Below, one piece after another: positions 1 through 10,615 of a stretch of DNA of 64,000 nt. The DNA is from Lepeophtheirus salmonis. Its lineage: Eukaryota > Arthropoda > Copepoda > Siphonostomatoida > Caligidae. The stretch lies in NCBI RefSeq assembly GCF_016086655.4, contig NC_052134.2, positions 33,107,971 to 33,171,970 on the forward strand. Reading direction: 5' to 3'. The position numbers and the translations under genes were made by a program. The notes below the pieces were generated by a model. It worked only from the letters and a program-made list of their open reading frames with translations. It was not told the DNA's origin and did not search any database. The first letter of the stretch is position 1. Every line of letters starts with the position of its first letter.

Positions 1-200
1 TATAATTGTGATCGACATCGGAGTAATTCTACCAAATGTCCTTGTTTATATCCTTTTCTCCTTCATCCCTTGTCACAACCGATTGTAGCTGATCTAATGA
101 AACGTCATGAACATTATTTTTTCTCTCCTCCAAAACATCCTTCAAATTGTCAGGGTTACCATGTTGATTTTCGTTTTTTTAATATGCCCATTCTACAGTA
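1..200 (-). repeat. Dispersed repeat family B, truncated by window edge
   Basis: The first 200 bases match the reverse complement of the family seen at 20590-21075 and 40385-40835, including the blocks around CATGACGTTTCAT and AGGGTTACCATGTTGATTT. The copy continues beyond the left edge. Confidence 0.6.
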
Positions 201-3200
201 AATTTTCACTACTAATAATTACCATTATCACATAGAGGGGCACCAGCACTTTAAGTAATCTATACTTATATTAGCACAGGCTACAGAAGGTTTTTTAGTT
301 TGGTCATGCCCTATTGAGGTAGTCAAACTATTTTGCTTAACTTCGATCAATTTAATGAAAAAATAGTTTTTTTCTTTGCCTGATGTCTTTACTCAAACTT
401 GACTTGTCACAATATTGAAATTACTCTAACTCGATAGTTATATTTAGTGATGTGAAAATGAGTGTAAATTAAAAAATTAAGTATATGGTTGGCATTTTTG
501 ATAAGCTTCATATCTGCTGAAAGAGATCACTATAAAAACTCTAGTACTCCTTACTCGCTAATGTGTTTGAATTTTAAAAATAGGAAGAAATGTTTAATAA
601 GAGGACTGATATATTTTAGGTTACAAAGATCTATTTTTAAAAAAAATGTATGCTCAAGAGGATTTTAAAAATTTTCACATCCCTAGCTATAACTCGAATC
701 CAACACTAGGCACGACTCTATATTCGAACTAGAATTGAAAAATCATTCTGATTTGAACTGTACATAACGCTCCAGAGATGAATGATCTCATCCAGATTTT
801 TGAACCGATTTGTCACCATTTCATTGTACTTAATAGACGCTTATATTCATTTAGATATATGGATTACTGTTAGAGCGAATAAATTAATGTTTGTTGAATG
901 AAATATTTTTCTCTCATTTATTGGGGGTTTATTTTTCCTTCACACATACATTGTTTGAATTTTAAAAATTCCTTTTTAATTAACTGAAATTTAATTAAAA
1001 CCATATCGGGTAATCTATTGATACAATATAAGATCTACAACACATCTGTGTTCTTTTCACATTCGGTTGTATACCCTATGTGTGATTTAATCTATTTTTG
1101 TACACTTTTTTTTTTTTTAAACAATGTCATTCTATCAATGAGCTCGGAATGTTACTAATAGATTAAAAGTGGAGTATTGATCAGGAAAAATCTTTTTTTA
1201 AATTGAATTTGTAAAAAAACTGTACACATTTATACATAGGTATTTTCAGTATATATTACTTTGATTTAGTTCAAATATCACTGTTTATCATTGTCATCAA
1301 GTAGTATTCAATGCAGTAGTTAAGCCTTTTTTTATTCATAAAGTCATTTGAAGAAGTTTCATCTAGATTTACTGGAAATTTATCCATTTATGTATTCAAA
1401 ATATCAACTTAAAGCCATAAGATGGCGTTTTCCTTCAATTATGATACAATTTATGACTTGAGTGAAAACACTCTATCTTCGATTACAAAAAAGTTATTGT
1501 ATATTACCGTATACTAGCTATCATTGCTATTATGTCATACCAATTTTTTGAGATGAGTATAGAAATAAAATGACAGTTTTCATACCCCATAAAATTAATT
1601 ATGAAGTCCCAAGGATACCCTGATTTAATCATTTCGGCGTCTATTTATAATGTTTTAATGTGAAATATTAATAATATATCTATTATTAAAAGTAAATGCA
1701 AGGATAACTATCTGAACCTGTAATTTTGTACAAATAAATTAATTGTTGAAATTTTTATTTATTGTACATGTAAATAGAATATAGCTTGGAAAATGAGGTA
1801 TCTAGGCCTTAATAAGAATATAGACGCCTTATCTCTATTCTGATGTGAATCCATATCCAAAAATGATACAGAGGTAATTTTAGTAATTACTAATTCATGT
1901 ATAAAAAAAATTCAATTTTCAAGCAAGGTAACCTTGAAGTTGAGGTAAGTTTTCTAATGCTAAATGATCAAGATTTGTGCATAAAATCTGACCAATTATT
2001 GGAAAAATGTAAAAATAAATAAACAGAAACCCCAATATGATGGCACTAAGTGGAATGAAGACTGAAAATATATACGCTCTAAAGACGCCTTGGTGCTTGG
2101 AGTATAAAAACTTGCATATGCTTAGCACATAATGTTGCCATGATATTAATATTTTCGTACCGGGTCTGGTACCATATTTGTATTTCGGTACTTTTTTTTT
2201 ACTAGAAAAAAAAAATGTTTAGATCAATTTTCACATACATTCACAAAAGCATCTGCAGGAATTTTAATTTTTTTGGGTGGGAGCTAGTTCAGGAACTTGA
2301 AGACTTTTTTTTTTATAAAGAACAATTTTTTTTTTTGTCAATGGACAACGTACTCGAGAGATATAATTCTCTTCAACTCAATGTGTGTAGGTTTGCTTCT
2401 CTATCTGACCAATACATTAAGAAAAAAATATCTTTTTTTTGCTAGTTTTAAAAAGGACAATTTTGTTTGGAGGGAAATTTGAGGGGTTACGTTACTTGTA
2501 GGTAAATGTTTTTATGACGTAGTTGCGTTGTAATACAGGTTTTAATATCAATTAAGTATACTATACCGAACACCACTTTTGGTTCAATGTCTTTTAAAGA
2601 AACGAAGATTAGTTCATTCCATTCAAAAAGTTTGGGAATCTCTGTTTTGTAGATTGACAGAAGTCTACAAATATGTAATAAATAATTAATAGTTAGTATT
2701 ATTTTTAATTTTGAGAAATTTCTGTATAATTAAAAAAAAAAAAATCAAATCAATATTGGTGCTGAATTAGACCCTCTAGAAGTGAAGACTTTTTTGACCG
2801 TGAAAGAATAATTAATCGTGTTTTAAATATATCTTACTTGAAACTAAGTAACACAATTCAATAACAAACAAATCTTTTAAATTCCATATTCAATTCTAGT
2901 AGAACTTGAAAAGTTGATCACGAATCTGTATTTTTTTTTATTTATCAAGTATGGTTTTAGAGTATTTTTACCCTTTTTATAATTAGTACAGTTTAAATTA
3001 ATTCATTTGGCCTAAAATAGTTGGAAACCCGAATCCTCAAGTACTAATAGAATTAAATATGGAATGAAAAATAATTTTGAGAAAGTAAAAAGTGCTATTT
3101 ATCTCCCAACCAACCACATGAGTAGAAATCATTTTTGACATTTACATTGCCTTATTTCTCTACTAGCAGTAGTACCCAGGATTGTCCGGAATTATTTGGC

Positions 3201-3600
3201 GTTAAAGAACATACAAATATTACTTTAATAATATAGAATATAACTCTTCAACAAATCATTGGTGTTAATTTCCGTTTTTCATTAGCACACTCACACTTAG
3301 GTACTCCTTCAATACTTAGACGTTCTCTCCCCGAGGATAAAAAATAGTAATAATAACAGCTTGAGATTTTTTTGATATATGATTTTATGAGCAAGAGAGT
3401 ACTTTAGCTCGTTTCCAAACCTATTTTGAAGTCATGTTTATTTGTTAATATTATATAAAGTACTGCCCGCTTTTTTTCTTTTTATTATGAGTTGAACTAA
3501 ATACCTGAAAGATTTAATACATTTTATGCAGCGCTCCCCTTACATTATACTCCCTTTTTTTCTTTATACTATATTAGTATATTGTTGTGATTGGAGTTGA
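200..3600. other. AT-rich non-coding stretch
   Basis: Apart from the doubtful hydrophobic ORF at 1919-2128, no gene, transposase or clear inverted repeat was recognised. It may contain introns or upstream exons of the CECR2-like gene. Confidence 0.45.
1919..2128 (-). CDS. Short hydrophobic ORF, doubtful
   Basis: A 69-codon frame with two hydrophobic segments (FRAYIFSVFIPLSAIILGFL, FIYFYIFPIIGQIL) and a less biased tail (HLALENLPQLQGYLA). It could be a transmembrane exon or chance in T-rich DNA. No partner exon or homology recognised; the start would be a non-ATG codon unless spliced. Confidence 0.15.
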   Translation of the reverse strand: MLSICKFLYSKHQGVFRAYIFSVFIPLSAIILGFLFIYFYIFPIIGQILCTNLDHLALENLPQLQGYLA

Positions 3601-3990
3601 CATATTTGTAATGAAAAAAACTACGCTTAGAAATTAAAATGGAAAAACGGTTGTTGCGTATGCTCTTTCTTCTTTTTTGTTCATTATTTAATTGATCGTT
3701 ATGGTGTGTTAACTTCTCCTTCTAAAGTAAACATTATTGCTATCTTTGGTATAAATTGTTTTAAAAATGGATAATAAATTAAACATTTATAAATTTAAAT
3801 ATAAAACAAAATTTTCCCCTGCACTATAGTATCTTAATTGCAGAAGGTTCTCCTCTTTATTGCTGTAATACATTTTCTCTCCCCCTACAAAAAAAGATCA
3901 TATTACTTGCAGCTGATATTAACAAGGGTCTTAATTCAGTTGTAACATATGCCTCGCTCCTGCCTTCTCTTTGCGCTAATTCCCTCCCTC
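3600..3990 (+). repeat. Family G repeat, copy 1
   Basis: Similar over some 350 bases to 29590-29960 and, reversed, to 28020-28345. Shared blocks are GAAAAACGGTTGTTGCGT, TTCATTATTTAATTGATCG, GCAGAAGGTTCTCCTC, GGGTCTTAATTCAGTTGTA and the end TCGCTCCTGCCTTCTC. No ORF is conserved. Confidence 0.7.
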
Positions 3991-4424
3991 TACCAAATAT
4001 CAACTCTAGGTAAATTATATACATCGTGGACCACTATATACAGTGCATCTTCTGACTGTTTTTCATAAATACATACATACATATATTTTGCTTCGTTAAT
4101 ATAGATGTATTGAATCCTCTCACAAATTAAAAAAAAAACATTTATAATATTATCAAGTATATTTTCTGGTGGTGGATTTATGATATTTTTATTTTATGTA
4201 AAAGTGTCTGGATCCCCTCCCATCCAATTTTTTTAATAATATATTATAATTGTGGAATGTGTAATGTGAAATGGATGTTCTATTACTACAGATTAATTTT
4301 TCGAGGTATAGTGATTGTAATTCGTAAATTCCCGATGTTTCACGCAACAGCTGACTTTTTAAGCTTTCGAATGACCTATTACAATTGCCTCCATCATTTC
4401 TGTAAACAAAAATGGAAGCAAAAA

Positions 4425-4760
4425 GAAATTAGATTGATGCTTTGATTTACGCCGGCCACAGCACACCTGAAATTGTCAAGATTGTTGGGATCGAGCACAC
4501 TGTCTAATGGGTCAGAAAGCTCTGAAAGAGGGTGGAAGCCTTAAAATCAAGCCTAGTAGTGGAAGGCCAGCCAAACTGACTCCAAAAATGGCCAAGAAGG
4601 CGTTTGAGACCAAGCCCACCATGTTCATGACCAAATTTACCAAAAAGAAGTCAGTGGCTTCCTCCACCGTGTTCAGTAATCTATCAAGTCTGACTTAATT
4701 GAGACTCGAGAGGAATAAAAGTTTGATCATGTTGATTAGTGGTACATCCATTTCGCACAT
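4425..4760 (+). pseudogene. Tc1/mariner transposase N-terminal relic
   Basis: One frame reads YAGHSTPEIVKIVGIEHTV, and after a one-base shift another reads KEGGSLKIKPSSGRPAKLTP. This is the paired helix-turn-helix and GRP-like linker typical of Tc1/mariner transposases. The catalytic region is absent and the downstream sequence decays. About 0.2 kb later comes an oppositely oriented C-terminal relic (4925-5260), so two elements or an inverted rearrangement meet here. Confidence 0.72.
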
Positions 4761-4924
4761 TTTTGTTATATATACACTAACAAGAACAAGTTTAAAAAAA
4801 AAAAGAATTTTACTTATTTTTCTAGCTACCTATGACTTTATCATCCAGTATACCGGGTTAAAATAAGCTATTAAAATGAAGAAAAATTAGGTTCAATATA
4901 GATATAAACATTTATTTGTAAAAA

Positions 4925-5260
4925 TCAAAGTATTTTTGTTTAAATTTTAGCTTCATCAAAAAATCCTCCCTTTGCCACTATAACTGCTTTACAGACTTTT
5001 GGCATTCTTGCTGTTAGTTTTTCAAGATAGGCAGGTGTGTGATATCATTCCAAGCATTTTTTCAAAATGTTCCACAACTAATTTTTACTTTTTTTGCATT
5101 CCTCCCGGACTTTTCTGTCTAGGTCTTTCCACAATAGCTCTATTGTGTTCAAATCAGGAGATTGAGCTGGCCAATGCATAAAAGATAAGATATGAGAGGC
5201 TTTTTTCTTTTCCAAGAAGTTTTTGCAGAGCTTGGATGTATGTTTTGGTTCGTTTTCTTA
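4925..5260 (-). pseudogene. Tc1-like transposase C-terminal relic
   Basis: On the minus strand this stretch reads as the tail of a Tc1-type transposase: WPAQSPDLNTIELLWKDLDR, then WNILKKCLEWYHTPAYLEKL and ARMPKVCKAVIVAKGGFFDE. The DDE-family signature SPDLN.IE is intact, but an internal stop and missing upstream catalytic sequence make it a relic. Confidence 0.82.
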
Positions 5261-5941
5261 GCAAGCATAACAAATTCACTTAAAGATGACAAAATTGACT
5301 GTCACATATAAGAATGAGAAATTGAGAGATTTTATTTAAAAGGGGCCTTATCGGGGTCAATATAAGTCTCTTAAATCAAATAATTGTTCTAAACTAAAGT
5401 TAAAATTCTTGAGTATCTTAACTTGGCCCACAAATTGGAATAAGAAACCTATAGCTTACTCAAATATAACTATCAATCAAATATTGGCCTTTATTAAGTT
5501 CAAAAATTAATTTGGATTTTCTCCTTTTCTTGATTTTTGCTCAAGATTGTTTTTATTTCGATGCACCTCATATTTCTGTCAATTATAGGTTTACCTCACT
5601 TACATAAAAATGTATACTGTATTTTTTTGTCAACGGTTGATATTTCTGCTCCCCCCTTTTTTTTCTTTTCGGAGAGAGGTTGCAAGATACAATAAGTGTA
5701 ACAACGTGTTATATTCATATTTTTGGGATATATTTGGATACCTAGGAATTGTCGTTAGAGCAGGCGTTCTCAAACTATTTTAAGAGTTTTTTACTTTTAT
5801 TTTTATACTGCTTTAGATATCTCGCAGACCCTTTAATATTAATTACAATATCTCTATATAAATATGCAAGTCCACACAAAAAAAATATTTTTGGTTCCTC
5901 GAAATACTAATAATTCCCAATAGTGTTGTTTCAGTTCTTAT

Positions 5942-6660
5942 TAGTGATGTGCCGCGAGCTGAGTTTTGCTGAACAAAAAAAAAAAAATACTCAAGGAATT
6001 ACAAGCTTTACGCGTTACTCACCCTAACACTTTTGCTAGCTAAAAAACTCGTCTGACAAAAAAAAATCATATTTTTTAAAGAATGATTGAAACTTGTTAA
6101 TTAAAATTTTTTTTCGTAATTAATTTTCCATGATTCAGTTAAAAATAACTACTATTTCAACAAAGAAGATAATGATAGTTACTAAGATAATACTCGAGTA
6201 CTGAAATGCTGCAAATGCTAGAGGAATGGGGTTTATGTTAAAGCTTAAATCTCAGGGGATATGCCAAACGAATTAGTAGTTAGTCGATTGAAAATAAAAT
6301 TTGACCATAGAAATTCAGGTTTAATAATGACCCCTCCCTCATGCATTTAGATTTATATTCATTTATCTATATTAATGCAGCCAAGTTTGTCGTATGTCTA
6401 TTGGTCTGAGGATAACTTTTTGAGTGTGTACTTAATAAACTAAGTAATTCCAGGCAATATCGATTAATCCTGCTAGTCTAAAAAAATCAAACTAAGAAAA
6501 ACATAGAATCCCCTGTTTTGACGAGCTCCAAGGTTTTGACGGGTTCCGAGTATCACTCGGCTTTTTATGCCTACGAGCCGAGTCTTTTGTGTCGCTTTTT
6601 ATTCACTTATTAAAACTCGAGTAGCAATTTACGAGTTCTGCTCGTGGTACATCATTACTT
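5942..6660. mobile_element. Inverted-repeat element (about 0.7 kb, non-coding)
   Basis: The left end AGTGATGTGCCGCGAGC and the right end GCTCGTGGTACATCATTA form an imperfect terminal inverted repeat. The interior has several ACTCGAG-type words and no ORF, consistent with a MITE. A family D repeat begins just beyond its right end. Confidence 0.6.
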
Positions 6661-6672
6661 CTTATTAATTTG

Positions 6673-6881
6673 GTTGAGTCCAGTTCAGTCTTAGGATCGG
6701 GCCTTAAGACTGTCGAGACTATAACTGTTTAAAAAAAGAAGAAATAAAATTGAGTCATGTCATCAAGGATCGAACTTTATAAGTTTTAAGATTGATATGC
6801 AGGACTAAACTTGACCGGACCGAGATTGAACTGGACTGATTGCAGTCTTCTGTCCTAAATAAGGATCGATACAACACTACT
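6673..6881 (+). repeat. Family D MITE-like repeat, copy 1
   Basis: A ~210 bp unit containing CCAGTTCAGTC, GTCATGTCATCAAGGATCG and a right end ATCGATACAACACTA. It matches 49361-49590 and 51843-52053 in order and orientation. Confidence 0.65.
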
Positions 6882-7634
6882 TCCCCATGGCCCGGAAAAA
6901 GATTCAACGAATCCCAGTATGATAACTATTTCTCTAGAGCCTGCATTTGACTCTGATATTGGGTGGATTTAAGAGCAATTTGCGGCAAATTCTGTAGGAT
7001 CTATTTCAATAATTTATTAATAGAAATGGAAGATAATTTTGATTAGTGACCAAAATTAAATTTAATACAAATTAATTTTTGATGATAAAGTATTATTCTT
7101 CGTTTCTTGCTTTTATGTTGACGATTTATATTTACAAATACATACTATGTAATCTGCATTTTCCTCAGAGAACGCAGATGATGGGTTTAAGGTTATTTTA
7201 CTCTATTTTAGAATTTATATGTATAGAGGAGACTGTCGACAGTTGAGGCATCTTTTCTTCAATTACTCGAATATGATATGGTTTTGACCTACCAATTTTA
7301 CATCTTTGTACTAAAAGATAAATCAATTAAAAAACACATACAATAATGACCTTTTCGTAATTTGCATTCGAGTGTGAAATGTCTAATGTGACTATACTCA
7401 AAAACACCTTTTCTACAATATCTCTGGATAAGTTATGAAAGATCTACTTTTTATTTATCATAAAAATGGACATCATTAATTAATTTTGACATCTTCAGTC
7501 GTTGTAGTTGATTTTATGACTATCGTCTTAATCAAAACATAACACTCTGGTGTTATATTCAAATAAACTCTCCTAACTTATTTTTTAATACCATCGCCAA
7601 AGAACATAATATATGACCCGTCAAAACAAAACCA

Positions 7635-8060
7635 ATGCCAGGGACGTCGCAGGGGGTGGGCTAGAGGGGTTATCTATCCCCCAGATTAAGGATTTTTGGT
7701 TTTTTACTAAAAAAAATTAAATATTTGCAATATAATTTAATTTTTCAAATTTTTTGTGATTAGCTATGGATTTTTGAAATTTCTCTCAAAAAAATTTAAC
7801 TTTTGAATTTTTTTTGAACAGCTGTGGATTTTTGAAATTTCTTTTCAAAAAAATAAAATCTTATGTGAATAGCTTTGGATTTTTTTTCCCAAAAAGTTTA
7901 ATTTTTTGAGAATAGCTATGGATTTTTGAAATTTTTTTGTGAATAATTGTGGGTTTTTGAATTTTTCATCTAAAAAATTGAATATTTGAATTTTTTTTTT
8001 TTTTAAGATATTTTTTGTATCAAAAAATTCCCCCCTAAAAAAATCCTGCGGACGCCCTTG
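7635..8060. repeat. Family A array with ~50 bp degenerate period
   Basis: The block begins near GACGTCGCAGGGGGTGGGC and ends with CCTGCGGACGCCCTT, an imperfect inverted border. Inside, AGCTATGGATTTTTGAAATTT recurs about every 45-60 bases (near 7764, 7821, 7868, 7911 and 7943) separated by T/A tracts. Related blocks occur at 37830-38130, 45420-45830, 61670-62000 and 62690-62880. The reverse-strand ORF across it is low-complexity and not considered a gene. Confidence 0.7.
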
Positions 8061-8126
8061 ATTGTAGAATAATTTTGCGAGTTTTGTATTTTTCACTGAA
8101 TTATCGTTCATTTCCATCAACTTATT

Positions 8127-8158
8127 ATTTGTATGAACCCCAAAGGGTTCATACAAAT
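8127..8158. other. Perfect 14 bp hairpin
   Basis: ATTTGTATGAACCC (8127-8140) is followed after four bases by its exact reverse complement (8145-8158). No T tract or gene end adjoins it, so it is not read as a terminator. Confidence 0.7.
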
Positions 8159-8699
8159 TACGCATAAAGTAGCCCAAATTATTTTAGTCACATTTGTGAG
8201 GCACCCTAAGGACTTATCAGAATAATGAATTAATAGAAATGCAAGAACATTCGACTCAGAATAGAAATGTAAGGCTTTTTGAGTAAATTATCCCAGCTTG
8301 ATTTTGTATTAACGGGGGCACATGTAGTTTGTGCATACTCTCCTCCGTCTCCCCTACTAGAAACCTTTAGTTACAATTATACATATTAATAATAATAATA
8401 TGTGCATATGCTTAGTTATTTCTCTTTATAATCAATGATGATGCTGAGTGCTGAGTACTGCTATATGATATTATTGTGTACAGATGGAGATAAACTAAGC
8501 TTAGAAGCACCTCTTTGTGTGTGTGATACCATGTTATTTGAACTCTTCGATAATTCTGTATGTTTCTAGCTCTATGTTCGTACGTTCATACATATGTATG
8601 TATTTCACATTTCCTATGTGATATTGATAATAAATATTGTGTAGGGGGGAGGAGGGAAGCGTTCCGTTTGTTAATCTTATTTATTGTAAGTATGTACAT

Positions 8700-10356
8700 T
8701 AGGCCGGTTTGCTTTTCAACTTTTTTCGAATATCGGTTACGGCTAGGTCGGAAAAGCTGTGATATGGTAAGAAAATTACCTATTCAAGATTTCGTTGCCC
8801 TATGAGGTCATCTTTGGGTTGCACATCTCGATCAAATTATGAAAAAAGGCAAATACTCATTACTTCGTTAATATAATTACTTAGCAGACATTTTTAGTTA
8901 TTTTGCATATAATAATTTTTATAGACATTTTGTTGAAACATAAAAAGTGTATCAAATGTGTTTTTCTATAATTGTCCTATAGAACAAAAAGAATCATAAA
9001 AGTTATGGAAGTTTTATGATCCGCGTCCCTTTTTTTACATTTTTAGAAAGGAAAGATCAAAATTTTCTTATGTTATTATCCCTTATTGATCCATAGAGTA
9101 GGTAAAAAAAGTTATTAATCTTTTTTATAGGTTAGTATAATGTCTATCATAATTAATTAATGCAAAATGATGATAATGTTGCGTTTTAATCTTTATTGAG
9201 TAAATAAATAACTTTTGTCTCCTTAAGAAAATTTGAACTAGATGTGCTACCTAAAGATGAACTCGCAGGACAATGAAATTTTGCATAGGTCTTTTTCTTA
9301 GCACATAACTCCTCATTCAAAATTTGAAAAGAGCCACAAGTTATTTATCTATAGATAAAGATTAAAACAATGCTTTATTCATTATTTTGCATCTGTTTAG
9401 AATGATAGACATTATACTAACCTATAAAAAAAAGAATGATCGTTTTTTTCTAAAGCTACCCTATGGAGTAAAAAGAAAGAATAACATAAGAAAATCTTAA
9501 TCCTTCCTTCCTGAAGATGAAAAAAAATGATGCGCACTATCCGGGGATTATCCTAACCTTTTTCTCGTTGTAAAACTCGGTTAAATCAGGGGTTGGGAAC
9601 CTTTTTTGGCTGCTTGAAGCATGAAAGCCACATATTTTAAAATGTAATTCCGTGAGAGCCATACTAACATACTGTTTAACATTAAATGCAAGTAAATCTG
9701 TGCATTTTATGTAAGACCAACACTTTCAAAGTACAAAAAGTCTCTGAATTCTTATTAATAAAGTTAATAATGCATGTGACATTCACTGTTTGTTCACGCA
9801 ATAGGAAATCAGAACTAAACCCAGTGGCGTCTGCAATATTATAAAAATATATATATATTGGCTTGGCTTATAAAAAAAATCCCCTCATTTCGCGTGTTGT
9901 TTTTTTTGTTCTGACAAATAACTTTTATGATAAAAACGAAAAACTCAAATTCAATGATTTGGGTGGGTCAGCTTCCCTTATAACATTGTGTCACTTTGAA
10001 GATAGAAGCTATTAGTAGGGGTTGCTATATTATTTTTAACAGTATTTTTTTGATTGAGGATTTGTCTGCGAGCTAGATGCAGTCATGAAAATAACCACAT
10101 CTGGCTTGCGAGCCATGGGTTCCACATCTCTGGATTAAATAAATGTCTATCAAAATTATTTATGTCTTCTGAGTATCTATATTTACTAATTGAAGAGTTT
10201 TTGTCTTTCTTAATAATTTGATCGAGATGTGCGACTTAAAGATGACCATGTAGTAGGACAATGAAATTTTGGATAGGTCATTTTCATACCTTATCACAGC
10301 TTTTCCGCTCTAGCTGATATGGAATTTAGAAAGAAATTGAAAAACAAACCGGCCTA
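8700..10356. mobile_element. Large foldback element, nested by a hAT MITE
   Basis: The outer ends are TAGGCCGGTTTG and its reverse complement CAAACCGGCCTA. Similarity between the arms extends inward: GCTGTGATATGG with the opposite TTATCACAGCTTTTCC; TGAGGTCATCTTTGGG with TTAAAGATGACCA; GTTAGTATAATGTCTATCAT with ATGATAGACATTATACTAAC. The centre is near 9270. Without the nested insertion at 9587-10132 the element is about 1.1 kb. No ORF spans it, so it is presumably a non-autonomous DNA transposon. Confidence 0.8.
9587..10132. mobile_element. hAT-type MITE with 8 bp target duplication
   Basis: Its ends are CAGGGGTTGGGAACC and GGGTTCCACATCTCTG, the typical imperfect hAT inverted repeat, followed inward by TGAAAGCCACAT and AACCACATCTGGCTTGCGAG. 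The flanks GGTTAAAT (9579-9586) and GATTAAAT (10133-10140) are an 8 bp target-site duplication with one mismatch. It is 546 bp without a transposase and has inserted into the right arm of the foldback element at 8700-10356. Confidence 0.85.
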
Positions 10357-10615
10357 ATATACATGCATACATATGTCGTGTACATATGCATGTATATATA
10401 TATATGCAGTATTTAATGTGGATTTATACTTATTTTTTCTTTCTTATTTTGATGACGCGGAATTAGCTAGTGGATTTATTTATTTTATATGTATATACTC
10501 TACGATAACTATGTATGTTACTAAATATTAAAAATACTAATTCTTTTTTTCCTTTTTATTTTTCTACATACTTTCTTATTATATACCCTACTACTACTAC
10601 TACTCCATAATTCAG

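Noticed and set aside
7845..8177. 110-codon reverse-strand ORF rich in Lys/Phe/Ile
   Set aside because: It lies across a degenerate tandem array; the repetitive peptide follows from A/T tracts and is not maintained in sister arrays.
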